The notes beneath the pieces were generated by a model that was not told the origin of the DNA, ran no database searches, and saw nothing but the letters and a program-made list of their open reading frames with translations. Below are positions 31,152 through 41,754 of a stretch of DNA of 64,000 nucleotides, piece after piece (position 1 is the stretch's first letter; the number at the start of each line of letters is the position of its first letter). Origin of the DNA: Pseudoips prasinana (Eukaryota; Arthropoda; Insecta; Lepidoptera; Nolidae); contig OX621241.1 of assembly GCA_951640165.1 (NCBI GenBank), forward strand, positions 1,498,001 through 1,562,000. The letters run 5' to 3'. The position numbers and the translations under genes were made by a program.

Positions 31152-32237
31152 AGTCGAGCGAAATTGTACGAGTTATACGGTATAAAAAAATAGAGATTTG
31201 ACTCAGATTTTTTACAATATGTCAAAAATTATTCAAATACGTTCAAAAAAATATGCACTATGGCTAAATCTAATTATATTAGTCGAAAAATACAAAAAGC
31301 AGATAATAAAATAAAGACCACTTGGAACATAATTAATAAAGAAAGTGGTAAGAATATAAGACGTGATAATTATTTGGAATTAAAAATAGATAATACAGTT
31401 ATTAGTGATAAAGCTGACGTAGCTCATGAGTTAAATAACTTTTTTGCCGCCATACCTGTAACCACCACTCGCTCCTTAAACTCCTCCGAAATTGGCGCCG
31501 AACTGCTGTTACGTAATAGCGTGCCAGAATTCAATGTAATTTTTAATTTTGAACATGTTACGGTATCTGATATAAATGATATTGTTAAGACGCTTGAGCA
31601 AAAAAATACAGGTGACTTATGGGGTATATCCGTAAGGATTTTAAAAACCATAATTGATGTAATAGTGCCTTACTTAATGGTTATTTATAATCAGTGTATA
31701 GATACAGGTACTTTCCCCGACCTAATGAAATGCAGTAAAATCATACCATTGTTTAAATCAGGCTCTAAAGACGATCCCTCTAATTATCGCCCCATCTCCA
31801 TTTTACCAGCATTCAGTAAAATATTTGAAAAACTCATACTCAAGCAGTTACTCAAGCATTTTAATGTAAACAACCTCTTGCACCAGAACCAGTTTGGGTT
31901 TACTAAAGGGCGATCTACAACAGATGCAGGGATTGCACTAATAAAACATATATTTGATGCATGGGAGAAGTCACAGAATGCTTTTGGAGTTTTTTGTGAC
32001 CTTTCAAAAGCGTTTGATTGCGTTCACCACGACACGCTATTACTGAAATTACGACACTATGGCGTAAGGGAAGTTGCGCTTGACGTTTTATCCTCTTACC
32101 TTAATCAGAGAGTTCAGTGTGTCGACGTAGGTGGAGTTAAGTCAAATGATCTACCTGTCACTTTAGGCGTGCCACAAGGGTCCATTCTTGGTCCCTTTTT
32201 GTTTTTAGTGTATATTAATGATTTACCACATTATTGA
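31152..32237 (+). pseudogene. Retrotransposon ORF2, reverse transcriptase part (3'-truncated)
   Basis: This phase carries the linker (SRAKLYELYG), then a TAG at 31191, then a long open stretch from 31194 to 32237. RT fingers and palm motifs are clear: SGSKDDPSNYRPISILP, FEKLI, QFGFTKGRST, FCDLSKAFDCV (motif A with catalytic Asp) and GVPQGSILGPFLF (motif B). The frame ends at LVYINDLPHY, just before the expected YxDD motif C, so two of the three catalytic aspartates and the thumb are missing. The usual RT frame would continue several hundred codons further. The element is therefore catalytically dead. The Met at 31260 is internal and not a natural start. Confidence 0.88.
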
Positions 32238-32239
32238 TT

Positions 32240-33400
32240 ACACTCTAATTATAAATACCACTCTAAATGATTATTTAAGCGACAAAAACGCTTGGTGCTT
32301 GGTTAAACAAGAGCAACATCTTAGTGTTATGTTAAGGATATACATTTATATGTTTCTCAATCGACTATAGAAATAGTGCTGTAATAATTTAACTTTATAG
32401 ATTTTTAGACCTATTATTAAAACAAATGTGTATTATCTTGAACATGTCAAACGCTGTTCGGCCGAAGGCTGTTAACGACTTCAATATGAACTCCCCTTTG
32501 TAAGCTCGTCATGCTCCCATTGTCTGTTAATGCTTGCGGTGGCGTTGTGGGTCGGGTCGTTTCCTTCCCTCTAATATGGCGAGGGTGGCGATGGCTGGCC
32601 CACACGCCATACTCGTGAACGGGTGCTGCTTGCGGTAACTGGTCGAACTGCTGTTGGGGTACTCATATTTTTTTATTTTTTTTTTCGCCTCTGGTAGACT
32701 TCGTTTGACTTGTTAATTTTGTAAATGTACGCGGATGCACCCACCGTTTTTTCGTCTAGCAAGAGGATATTCTAAGTGCTTGAGTGAAATTGAATGCTAT
32801 TGCTTATTTATTTTATTATGATTCACTGAATGACAACGGTTCTGTGCGTGCATTAGCCTACATAACAACCAATCACAATGTAAGTAAAATACATGACATT
32901 TAAAAAATAAAAATCGTAAACTGAAAGCAAAAGAAGACGAAAAAAGCAAGCCCGGAGTTTCTTTGTGGCTTTCTTCTCCGGGTCGTCCACCTAGGCAGCT
33001 AGAGAAAGCCGCAGGCTAGCTAGGGTAGGTTCCTCAGCGGCGAGGATCGCTTTGGCCCATTAATGCGTGATCGGTGATCCCGTGCATGTGATCACACTCT
33101 CACTTAGAATTTCGTCTTTTGCTTTAGTCTTCAATTCTTTAATTTGAATATAGTAGAACTAAATTTCAAAATAATAGATTAGTAAATTGTTATTTATTTA
33201 AGGATTTCAGAAAATATATGCGATAAAACAAACCGCACGGACTGACAGATTAATTTTTTTTTGTAACTTTTTACTATCCACTTTGTTTATGTACTGCATT
33301 GTGACCTTGACAAGTACAAGTGTATGTTAATACCCAAGTGCTGAATAAATATTTCATTTCATTTTAATTTAGTAGTTAAGTAACTTAGTCATAGAATTCC
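32240..33400. other. no recognised gene; possible retrotransposon 3' remnant
   Basis: Sequence after the truncated RT shows no coding blocks. A GC-richer part (32515-32660) and 'gtcgtccacctaggcagct' near 32980 have no partner in the window. The run 'ctgaataaatatttcatttc' at 33341-33360 looks like a poly(A) signal and AT-rich tail and could end a retrotransposon. Confidence 0.35.
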
Positions 33401-33404
33401 GCAG

Positions 33405-33454
33405 CAGCTCATTTTCTTGTTCCTATCTTCTGACCGGAACAAGAAAATGAGCTG
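33405..33454. repeat. 19-bp perfect hairpin
   Basis: 'cagctcattttcttgttcc' (33405-33423) and its exact complement (33436-33454) are separated by the 12-base loop 'tatcttctgacc'. It is unusually perfect for this sequence background. Confidence 0.9.
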
Positions 33455-33937
33455 TAAAGGAATAGCGTAACGAAGTTTTCTCATTTAAATTAGCTTTTTA
33501 TGCAGAAAATACATTCATTTGGGAGTTACGATGATGCCACATAAAAACCGACAGACATACAGACAGCCCAAACTTTAATAACTTTCCTTTTTGTGTTGTG
33601 TTTTCATAAACAATAATGTAGGTAGGTTCTTAAACTAATTAACGTCTATAAATGTTAGTTTAGCTTGTGTTTCAGCTTCTCTTCATGTTTGTGTCAAATC
33701 CCTTAGTACTGTTGTCATTACGTCATTGGATACACTTCCATAACAAAACGGCCCTTACCGCCTATTAAATAAAGGCGATGTCGTCGATGAGGTGAATCCA
33801 CGGCCCTGGTGACTGTATAATTAACAAGAATACCGTTGACTGAAAGTGAAACTATCATCAATGGTAGCCTGACCTTTTATTTCCAATTTTGTAACTCAAC
33901 TCAACTTTGTACCTCTACTCAGAAATTTTACTTCCTC

Positions 33938-34140
33938 GTTTTAACGTAGCTTTCACAGAAGTTTCAAATAATGTGATCCTGGGTTCGAATCCTGATTCCG
34001 ACCAAAAAGGGTTTATGGAATTTTCTGAAAAGGAAGACTTGACGGTGTTACATGCCCGTGCCGCGGAATCTAGTTCTCTTTTCTACATAGTTGGTTAGTT
34101 TCCGTTGAAAATGGCCGCCATAGTCGCTTAGTATTTAATA
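33938..34140 (+). repeat. SINE family E copy
   Basis: 'gtgatcctgggttcgaatcc' plus 'tgattccgaccaaaaagggt' is the B box and downstream part of family E. The tail shows 'tggccgccatagtcgcttag'. A 63-codon frame across it is incidental. Confidence 0.6.
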
Positions 34141-34144
34141 TAAT

Positions 34145-36130
34145 GCAGTAAGTAGTTGTAGGATCGATGATGGATGGTTTACCTGGTTGTGACTATCGTG
34201 ATAACTAATTCTTTACAAATTCAGCGGTCTGTGTTCCATGTGTCATATGGCAGTCTCGATAAAATATTTTCCTGGCTTCTTCTCTGATCCTAACTTTATT
34301 TAAAATACTTAAATCATGGTTCTTCAAACTATTTGGAAAATAATACCTTATTTTACCTAAGAATGAAAAATAAAAATCCATTCCAATTGCCTTTTTATAA
34401 AGCCTAAAACTATTAACGGATATGATAGACTACATTTTCAGAATTACAAAATATAATAAATTAATATCGGTTCACATCCCTGAGAAATCGTTTCACATAT
34501 ACATAAATAAAAAAAAAACTTTTATCCGTATATCGAACCACCTCTTTATTGATATCTGTTAAAAGACTCAAAAACTTACAAGCAAGCAATAAAGCAAACA
34601 TTTTGTTCACTTCAAGCCCAGTAAATAATTCCGGATATGGTGTCGTGCACGCAGGTTTGCATTACAGATCAAGTTGAAGGCGACGATAAATCCCGCCAGC
34701 TTCCTGCGCAAATTGCAGCGTAGGCGATGCATTACAACGGACATACGGTGCATACCACACGATTATGGAGGGTAATAACGAGAATTGAGACGAAAGCTTG
34801 TTTATCCGTCCTGCTCTTATCAGAGACTTGTCCACAAACAATATATGAATATTAAAAAAAACAGTTTATTTATGTATGACAAAAATGATTGTAATTGGTT
34901 ATATGACACATTCGTTGACTCCTGGAATTGATTCGAAATACAATATTAATATGTAGTGTTAATTCCGCTATTTGTCAGGGTAATCAAGCTGGGATGCAAT
35001 ATGCACCGCCCTCCCGCCCGCTTCAAAAATGCACAAGTAAGATACGGTACGACACCCAACACGTGTTTCTGTCTTCCATGTATCATTCTCACGGGATGAA
35101 TATAACTTACTTACCTACCTAACTTACTTATCCTGGAATAGAATTTTCCACCTGAATATGATTTACCATAGCCAGCCTAGCTAGCATGCCGACTGAGACC
35201 CGTGTCTCTGCAGCTTTCGGCCAATCCCCATGTTTGCAGCCATAGAGTCGTGTGTTTTCTGTGATTCCATTTGTCGAACGCTGTAGAAGGATATGATTTT
35301 TCGTCATAAAGATAAACATGTTAAGGTGGATATTCACAGATAGAACGAATTTGGGTTGAGCCGACTTGACGTCATGCACTGCATGTCCTCGCAATAATAT
35401 CCAGTGGAGACTTGTGCCTGCCTCCTAGAACGCACTCGATGTGCCCACGTTTTAGGCCGCAACAATTTAATTTTAGAACATTTGTAAACCGATCACGAAG
35501 CGGAAGAACACATTAATTACAAATGTAATTAAATCTGTTAACAAAAAGTCTTTAAAAATATAATTCCCTCCCATAGTTTTGGTAATGTGTCTCAGTCGCT
35601 GCCACGTCATGAATAGAAAGAAATCGGCGGATCGACATAAACGGATTAAAATAAAATACAGAGGTCGTTACTTTCTCGTTGCCAAACCCTCCCCTCTTAG
35701 CTCTGGCGACCGTATTCACCAAGGGCTGGCAAGGGCATATAATAATGATGTTACGTGTTAGCGCATTCTGTATGGTGGAGGTAATTCTTCAGTCTAGCTG
35801 TTGATAGTGCGCAAAATTGCTATGTTATACCTATTTACCCGACTGCTTGAAATCTGTCCCGCTCTTCTTTTTCAGTTTATATTATTCTCAAATGTCGTTC
35901 TAAGTATTAATTGCTTATCTATTGATCAGATGAAAAGTTGAATTACCACTACGCTAAATTGGGCCAAAATTGTAAAAAATAAGTACATACAAAACTAACT
36001 GTCGAGTTGATGATAGCCTTCACTTTGAAGCCAATTAGTAACTCAGGAAACTAGAATCACGTTTCTTGGTAAAATTGTCGAGCACATTTTCGATAGCGGG
36101 AACAAACTTTGTCTCAACTTTTTCTGTTTA
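34145..36130. other. no recognised gene; one short repeat fragment
   Basis: No domain is found. 'aaaccctcccctcttagctc' plus 'tggcgaccgtattcacc' near 35684-35721 resembles family Q ('ccaatgagctctggcgacct' near 44859). The frame at 35128-35394 (minus) has no family features. Confidence 0.4.
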
Positions 36131-36135
36131 CCGCC

Positions 36136-36177
36136 ATCTAAGAACTATCTCGACTTAAGTCGAGATAGTTCTTAGAT
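36136..36177. repeat. Perfect 42-bp palindrome, no spacer
   Basis: Arms of 21 bases ('atctaagaactatctcgactt' in the left half, positions 36136-36156) are exact complements with no loop. It directly touches the next palindrome. Confidence 0.95.
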
Positions 36178-36248
36178 TTTTGGTAATGAGTGCTAATCGT
36201 CCAAATTGGTAAGTACCAATTTGGACGATTAGCACTCATTACCAAAAA
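36177..36248. repeat. Perfect 35-bp-arm inverted repeat, 2-base spacer
   Basis: Arms 36177-36211 and 36214-36248 are exact complements with only 'ag' between them. The left arm begins TTTTTGGTAATGAG. There is no coding content. Confidence 0.95.
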
Positions 36249-36717
36249 CCTTACATACCAGGAAAATTAAGTAGGTAGGTACTTAAAATACGTACTAAGG
36301 ATAACATTAAAATCTCATCTCAATATTGAGCACGCAATAATTATAAGAATAGTATCCAGCTGAGTAGTTACTGTCAGAGCATTCTTTGCTGTACTTTCAC
36401 TTGCGTTACGACCGCTTATGTGCTCGGTTATATAAGTCGTGTAACAATAAACCGACAATCAACTTTGTACGCCAAATTAAAAGTATACCTATCATGTCCT
36501 CCTGGTCGGTCCATGGCAGCCAGTCGCAATAGAGATTAGCCATCTTTGAAACGGAAACACAGGTACAATTTCTAATATATCACCCTCATGATCCAATGGG
36601 ACGACTAGTGCCGGTAAGAGGTTGTATTCATATCAGGACTGACACAGTGGTGTAATACAGGCAACTCCTAGACTTCGGGCAAGGAAAAATCACAAAATAA
36701 CTTTTTGGGATTTGAGC

Positions 36718-37413
36718 AATGATTTATCTGTGCCTAAAGTAGTAATACTGACGGATAGTCAAAGTGCTCTACTTCATATTGCACGGTGTGCCTCTGGAGT
36801 CAGAGGTCATCCAGTAGCATATACAATTTTAGAATATATAAAAAATATAAATAACGTAAGAAATATAACTTTGTCGCTGCAATGGGTTCCGTCTCATATC
36901 GGTATATTTGGGAACGAGGAGGCTGACAGATTGGCCAGAAAAGCTATTTCTGAAGGAATAGAAGTGGACATTTTACCTCATTACTCAGAAATCTTGTCAA
37001 AATACAAAACCAAATGCCATGACGCTTTCAAAGAATATTTTGATGAAAGATCTAAGACTAAAGGAATATGGTATAAATGTATACAATCTGAGCCTCCTCA
37101 TATCCCATGGTTTAGTTGTAAGAGTTTGAACCGGCCACAGATTGTTACCGCATTTCGTTTGCGTTCCGGACACATTCCTTCCAGAAGTTTTGCTTTTCTT
37201 ATGAAAAAAGTTGATTCACCAAATTGTGAACAGTGTGGAAAACGAGAAGATGTTTTCCATATATTGAGAGAATGTGTCCGTAACGGTAGTAGGCGAGATG
37301 AGATGATAAGAAGGTTCAATATAAATTTAAGAGATGTTGGTGTTTTTCATAGCATTTTAGCAGAACCATACTCGGTTCGAGCTAGAATGCTATATTTCTT
37401 TAAAATTAAGTGA
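36718..37413 (+). CDS. RNase H C-terminal half and zinc-knuckle tail of a non-LTR polyprotein (5'-truncated)
   Basis: About 230 residues remain of a polyprotein that would normally carry endonuclease, reverse transcriptase and RNase H, which degrades the RNA strand of the hybrid. The blocks ILTDSQSAL (third catalytic Asp) and WVPSHIGIFGNEEADRLA (last catalytic Asp in GNEEAD) are clear. The first Asp and Glu of the RNase H site lie upstream of the truncation, so the enzyme is incomplete. The C-terminal part has CEQCGKREDVFHILREC, a Cys-x2-Cys...His...Cys zinc-binding pattern common after RNase H in insect retrotransposons. No start codon belongs to the element, since the first in-frame codons come from the target duplication. 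No stop or frameshift occurs before TGA at 37411. Confidence 0.88.
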   Translation, partial: NDLSVPKVVILTDSQSALLHIARCASGVRGHPVAYTILEYIKNINNVRNITLSLQWVPSHIGIFGNEEADRLARKAISEGIEVDILPHYSEILSKYKTKCHDAFKEYFDERSKTKGIWYKCIQSEPPHIPWFSCKSLNRPQIVTAFRLRSGHIPSRSFAFLMKKVDSPNCEQCGKREDVFHILRECVRNGSRRDEMIRRFNINLRDVGVFHSILAEPYSVRARMLYFFKIK

Positions 37414-37569
37414 CCCGTCTATGTACTCAGTGGGTTAGTTATTGGATTTGTATAGTGTAGTTTTAGAGCTAGCTTAGAATAAGGTACGATGGGATTGGCA
37501 TCGTCATTTCATGTACGAAAATCCTGTATAATAAATAAAGACTAAAAAAAAAAAAAAAAAAAGAAAAAA
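36718..37569 (+). mobile_element. 5'-truncated non-LTR retrotransposon with RNase H, perfect 19-bp duplication
   Basis: The direct repeats 'aactttttgggatttgagc' at 36699-36717 and 37570-37588 are identical. The insert has a 3' UTR, AATAAA at 37531-37538 and an A-run tail (37543-37570). This is target-primed integration with 5' truncation, oriented on the plus strand. The open protein frame and perfect duplication suggest a recent insertion. RNase H downstream of RT occurs in I, R1/LOA and related clades; the exact clade cannot be told from the remaining part. Confidence 0.88.
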
Positions 37570-37689
37570 AACTTTTTGGGATTTGAGCCCAGGACCTCGT
37601 TGTCTGCAGTCGAACATTCTACCGCTATACTAACGAGGCAGTCATTATACCTATACAATGCAAACCGAACTAAAGCAATATTTGCTCAA

Positions 37690-37805
37690 AACGTCACCTA
37701 GAATCGACCATCTCATGCATCTATTCGTCAGTAACCGCCCTGACGCGAAATTCAATCATCGGAGAGGATGTCCTCTGATGGGGCTTACTTACTTCCAAGT
37801 CTATT
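37690..37805 (+). repeat. Family L repeat
   Basis: 'cgaccatctcatgcatctattc' and 'gtcagtaaccgccctgacgc' with 'ggatgtcctctgatgggg' recur in part at 960 and 49855. Confidence 0.5.
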
Positions 37806-37809
37806 TTCT

Positions 37810-39283
37810 AGACAGCTTGAGCTTTGGGTAACTATAAGTATCATGTTAACAATAAAAGACTAAAACTTGGTATATGGTATGTATGTATCCATCACAATCT
37901 TCATGTAACATTGAAAATCATTTAGCAACGGATTATTTTGGAAGTGAAAAGTTCATTTGGCGCGATGAGAACTTTTTGGATAAACTAAAATCCTGGAACT
38001 CGCGTCATCGTCACGTCACGATTCCCATGAACTATATGTACATAATATAACTATTTTTTGTATATATAATTTAGAACATAAGCGAAAAATTGTTTCACTT
38101 ATAATGGACAGTCTCCAAAGACTGCGCTTCCTGGTTCTTTTTCTTTATCATTCACAATCTACCGCCCTTTACTTAACTCTCAAAAATATTTTATTTGTAA
38201 AATTAGTTGTCCTATAGGACACACGGGATGTTGTAGATAACTCAAAGTGTGGTAATTGTGGGCTAGAACTGTTTTAACATGACGTTTACAGTATGTCTAG
38301 AAGGCTTTTGCTACTTTTCTGCTTCACCGCGCTGACATTTTATGGCACCTTATATGCCTAAGTTCGGTACTATTGTATTTGGATCATAATTAATTATTTA
38401 ATTGATCGACTACTAAACCAAATGTCTAAATACATAAACGTTCATATGAAATCGAATGGTTAATCGAATTGATATGTGATCATCTGGCATTCGATTTGCC
38501 ACAATTATGGTTTTGATGAAAATGATACCGTCTATAGACAAGACTATTATGAAGTCAAATTAACTTCTAATTAGTATTTATTTAAATAGGTAAACGGTTT
38601 TGTACCTTAACAATGAATACGCGAATGACTATAAAAATTTGTTTTACGACCAAAATCGAATACATAATTATCGTGGAGTCGCCGAAAATACTCTGGATTT
38701 TGGACGCCGGCATGATATTACATTCGTTTTGCTATGTAATACGTAACTCGTATTGAATAACTAATCCAATCCTGCAATAAACTGGCCGGGAATTAACGTT
38801 ATACATATATATATATATTTCTCATGATTGAAAGTCCACCCACAAACCTTGTAAAAAGGAGGTACAAATACAAGATTGAATTGATCATACTTAGATTTTT
38901 TTAATTACCAATTATGTTACGCTATTTAAGGAAGAAAACCTAATTTCATCTTTTCCCCTCCGTTTGCAATGCATAGTCGCTGTATACTTGTACCTGGCGC
39001 CGCATGTCAAACGCTTGTTATGGACATCTGGGCTCTGTTGCACCAAGTAACTCGTGTATCGCTTACGAAATGTTAAACTCAACAACTAATTAATTTCTCA
39101 ATTAAAAAGTCACGCTCCGAACGCTCCAGTGACATGGCTTAGACAACTTAATATATTATGTTCTTGGAAATATGTTTTAATAACATCCGACATGAAATCC
39201 CACTTGTACTAAAGTAATAACTGAAAATACGCTCATATGTTAACGTTAAAGTTTATCTATATTAAAAGTCCTCACACTGGTGG
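37810..39283. other. no recognised feature
   Basis: Non-coding. 'tgacgtttacagtatgtcta' near 38281 recalls 'tgacgtttacagtttgccta' near 45015, at the end of family Q, so a small repeat fragment is likely there. Confidence 0.4.
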
Positions 39284-39284
39284 C

Positions 39285-39525
39285 TTTATAACTTACTTAT
39301 CGTATGGTCAGTTGTTCAAGCCGCCCAATAGGCCTCTGACATGGCTTAACGATTGTTGCCTAATGAATACAGACAGACAGATTAACGTGCCCTCCGAAGC
39401 ACGGAGACGCTCAGTAATTAAACCACTTTTGTAGTCACCCATCTATGGTATGACCGTTAGCGTATTTGCTTAACTTCGCCGATCACTGACAGACCGGTGA
39501 GAGCATCTAGCTATGAGCTGACTCG
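39285..39525 (+). repeat. Family A repeat (copy 8)
   Basis: Near full length, from 'acttacttatcgtatggtca' to 'gagcatctagctatgagctg', with a deletion of 'gtggttaccctagtgtcaga' near the start. Confidence 0.75.
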
Positions 39526-39529
39526 TTCA

Positions 39530-40448
39530 ATTGTTTATCTTATCCTTGGTTTTTTCTATTTCTATTAGGCTCCGAATCCAAACTGTTGTGTACCAGAATG
39601 AATCCAGCCATCTGATCGCGAAACACATCGTATCCGGTAACTAAGATGATTAGACATGGTGTGATTATTAGGCTTCTGAATCTGTAATATTTGGTTTAAA
39701 TTCCTTTATGACTTCTGAAATCACAGGCTTCAGGAGCCCGTCACTTTACCCCTGGATAGCGACATTTGAAGTGAGGCAGATGAAGCAGTAAGTGACACTG
39801 TCAAATGCATATGGTCCAAAGAGTCATATGCTACGGTTACTGGTTACCATAGGCATGTTGTATGCTAGTTGGCCGAATCGATATTATAAAAAATAACTCA
39901 TGTATTTAGTAAAAAAATTATAAAACGTTGTTTGTTCATGAGAAGATAACACCTATTACAAAGGCTCTAAATTCTCACAATTATCCACCATCACAATGAC
40001 AAGACTAAATAAATTCTGTAACTGACTATAATTATTATGACTAAGAAAGGAGTTTAATGATAAAGATGAATGGAGCAAGTGGACATTCAATTTATTTTGC
40101 GGATTCAAAATTAATGATAATTACTTTATTAGGCGCTGTAGGATCCGATATTGTCAAAAGAGAGATATTGAGTGTGGGGGTAGAGAAGGTGATGAAAGGA
40201 TTTTATTTAAATGATGTAAAACGATGCATAATTTAAATAAAATCAGTTATTTCCACTCAAGTCAAGTCACTCAAGTCTCCGTAATTTTAATAACGACATG
40301 ATTTTTTATTTGCTTTATCAGACACAGTTGGCTTAAGTATACAGGTTGTAGATAAAAAGTTCACTATTCAAAAATTTTGTTAAAACATCAAATTTATTCG
40401 CGTTGAGGTGACGCATGGATGGAAAAATTACGATGGGGTAGTCTTCGG
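39530..40448. other. no recognised feature
   Basis: I see only a weak family D tail echo ('ccagccatctgatcgcgaaa' near 39606). Confidence 0.4.
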
Positions 40449-40451
40449 TGC

Positions 40452-40513
40452 TAGACTGTATACAAATCCGCACAAGTAGTCAAAGTGTTAGACTGTATAC
40501 AAATCCGCACAAG
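40452..40513. repeat. 25-bp direct duplication, period 37
   Basis: 'tagactgtatacaaatccgc' plus 'acaag' occurs at 40452-40476 and again at 40489-40513 without mismatch. Confidence 0.9.
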
Positions 40514-40604
40514 ATTTAGCTTGTGTGGAACGGTAGTTGGTGCCAATACAGTTTTACTCTTATAAAGTGGAGCCTCTTACTACTATTAAGAAATGCTTTT
40601 AGCA

Positions 40605-40642
40605 TATTTTACTGTGCATTCCTTTGAATGCACAGTAAAATA
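40605..40642. repeat. 17-bp perfect hairpin
   Basis: 'tattttactgtgcattc' and its complement 'gaatgcacagtaaaata' surround the loop 'cttt'. Confidence 0.85.
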
Positions 40643-41040
40643 ATAATTGATTCTTGTTATCTTGTAAAATACAAAAATCTAGTTTTTAAAACAATCAGTT
40701 TATTCATAAATATCAGTTGTGAATGTTTAATAATTGCCGGGAAAAAATTAATTAAGTAGGTACCGCTAATCTTCAAAGCGGGACGCATTCGATATTAAGA
40801 AGATTTAGAATTTACGACCAAACAAGAGATTGTTTCATGTATACTCTGGACTTAAAATAAAAATATCCTGAAAAATCAAATTAGACGGTGATCCTAAAAG
40901 TGTACATTTCTACCAATTAAATAAAAATGTATGAGGTTATTTTCAATCTTATTTCAATAAGCAAGACATCCTTATGTTACTAAGGAAGATATTTTGTTAC
41001 TGACTGTAAATAGCATAATGTATTTAATGGAGTTTATACA

Positions 41041-41751
41041 TTTCAAGTTTTATTTCTTTTGTACAAAATTTAAACACTAAATAAAAAGAACACCTTTTAT
41101 TTAAGTTATTTCATTAGAATATTCGATTAATTATTTAATTCATAAATAAAATTAATATGTCGTTACTAAAATTAAAACAGTAAAAGTAATTTTATCGAGT
41201 TATTTGTATAATTATTGTACAGACACCAAAACATAATTGAAAATAATATATTTGATCATGTGTTATGTCTGCAAGAGATCCCCTTTAGTGATAAGGCCAC
41301 CAATTGCAAAATATTGTTCTATGCATATTTTGTTGTTTATATTCCATATGAAATAAAGTGTATATACCTCTTCTATGTCATGCTATTTTTGTTGAGGTTT
41401 CAAATGTACGTCGCCTTAACACTTACTTAACCTAAGAGAATAATTATACCTGAGGTGAGATTTTATTTTTTAAATCTCACGCATCTCTTGCATGCATAAC
41501 ACATGTCATGATCAAATATATTATTTTCAATTATGTTTTGGTATCTGTACAGTCATTTTACAAATAATTCCGAAAAAAATCTTTTACTGTTTTCATTTAG
41601 TGACGACATGATAATTATAATTATAAGTTATATTTATAAATTAAATAACTAATCGAATATTCTAATGAAATAACCTAAATAAATGTGAAAAGAAAAGTGC
41701 TCTTTTTTTATTTAGTGTTACAATTTCGTACAAATTAAAGAAAACTTGAAA
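41041..41751. mobile_element. Fold-back element with ~235-bp inverted arms
   Basis: The left arm (41041-41278) and right arm (about 41485-41751) are inverted copies. Shared blocks include 'ttatttcattagaatattcg', 'caaaacataattgaaaataa' and 'atatttgatcatg'. The right arm has extra bases such as 'aattataattataagttata'. The ~205-base centre contains 'agtgataaggccaccaattg' and AATAAAGT, resembling the 3' end at 49700-49830, so the loop may include a retrotransposon tail. There is no transposase and I see no clear target duplication. Confidence 0.75.
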
Positions 41752-41754
41752 TTT

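Larger units (their letters stand above)
28096..32237 (+). mobile_element. CR1-like non-LTR retrotransposon, decayed, carrying a P-like insertion
   Basis: Two consecutive reading frames, an esterase-like ORF1 and an endonuclease plus reverse transcriptase ORF2, mark this as a non-LTR retrotransposon of the APE-endonuclease type. An SGNH-like ORF1 is typical of the CR1/L2 group, so a CR1-like clade is my best guess. It is disabled by a 1.5-kb transposon in ORF1, a frameshift near 31145-31151, a stop at 31191 and loss of everything after the middle of the RT domain. The 5' end and promoter are not identifiable. Sequence after 32237 could hold leftover 3' UTR (an 'aataaatatttcatttcatt' end lies at 33343-33362), but no homology confirms this. 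Confidence 0.8.
36540..37650 (-). repeat. SINE family E, split by an RNase H retrotransposon
   Basis: The body (36540-36717) on the minus strand contains 'gcccgaagtctaggagttgc' and 'gtcgtcccattggatcatga'. The head (37570-37650) contains 'gcctcgttagtatagcggta' and 'gtcctgggctcaaatccc'. Removing 36718-37569 and one 19-bp duplication gives one continuous SINE. Confidence 0.8.

Noticed and set aside
31424..31651. Minus-strand frame over the RT region
   Set aside because: It is the antisense shadow of the reverse transcriptase frame.
40452..40513. CRISPR-like array
   Set aside because: Only two copies of a 25-bp unit occur, and the sequence is eukaryotic.
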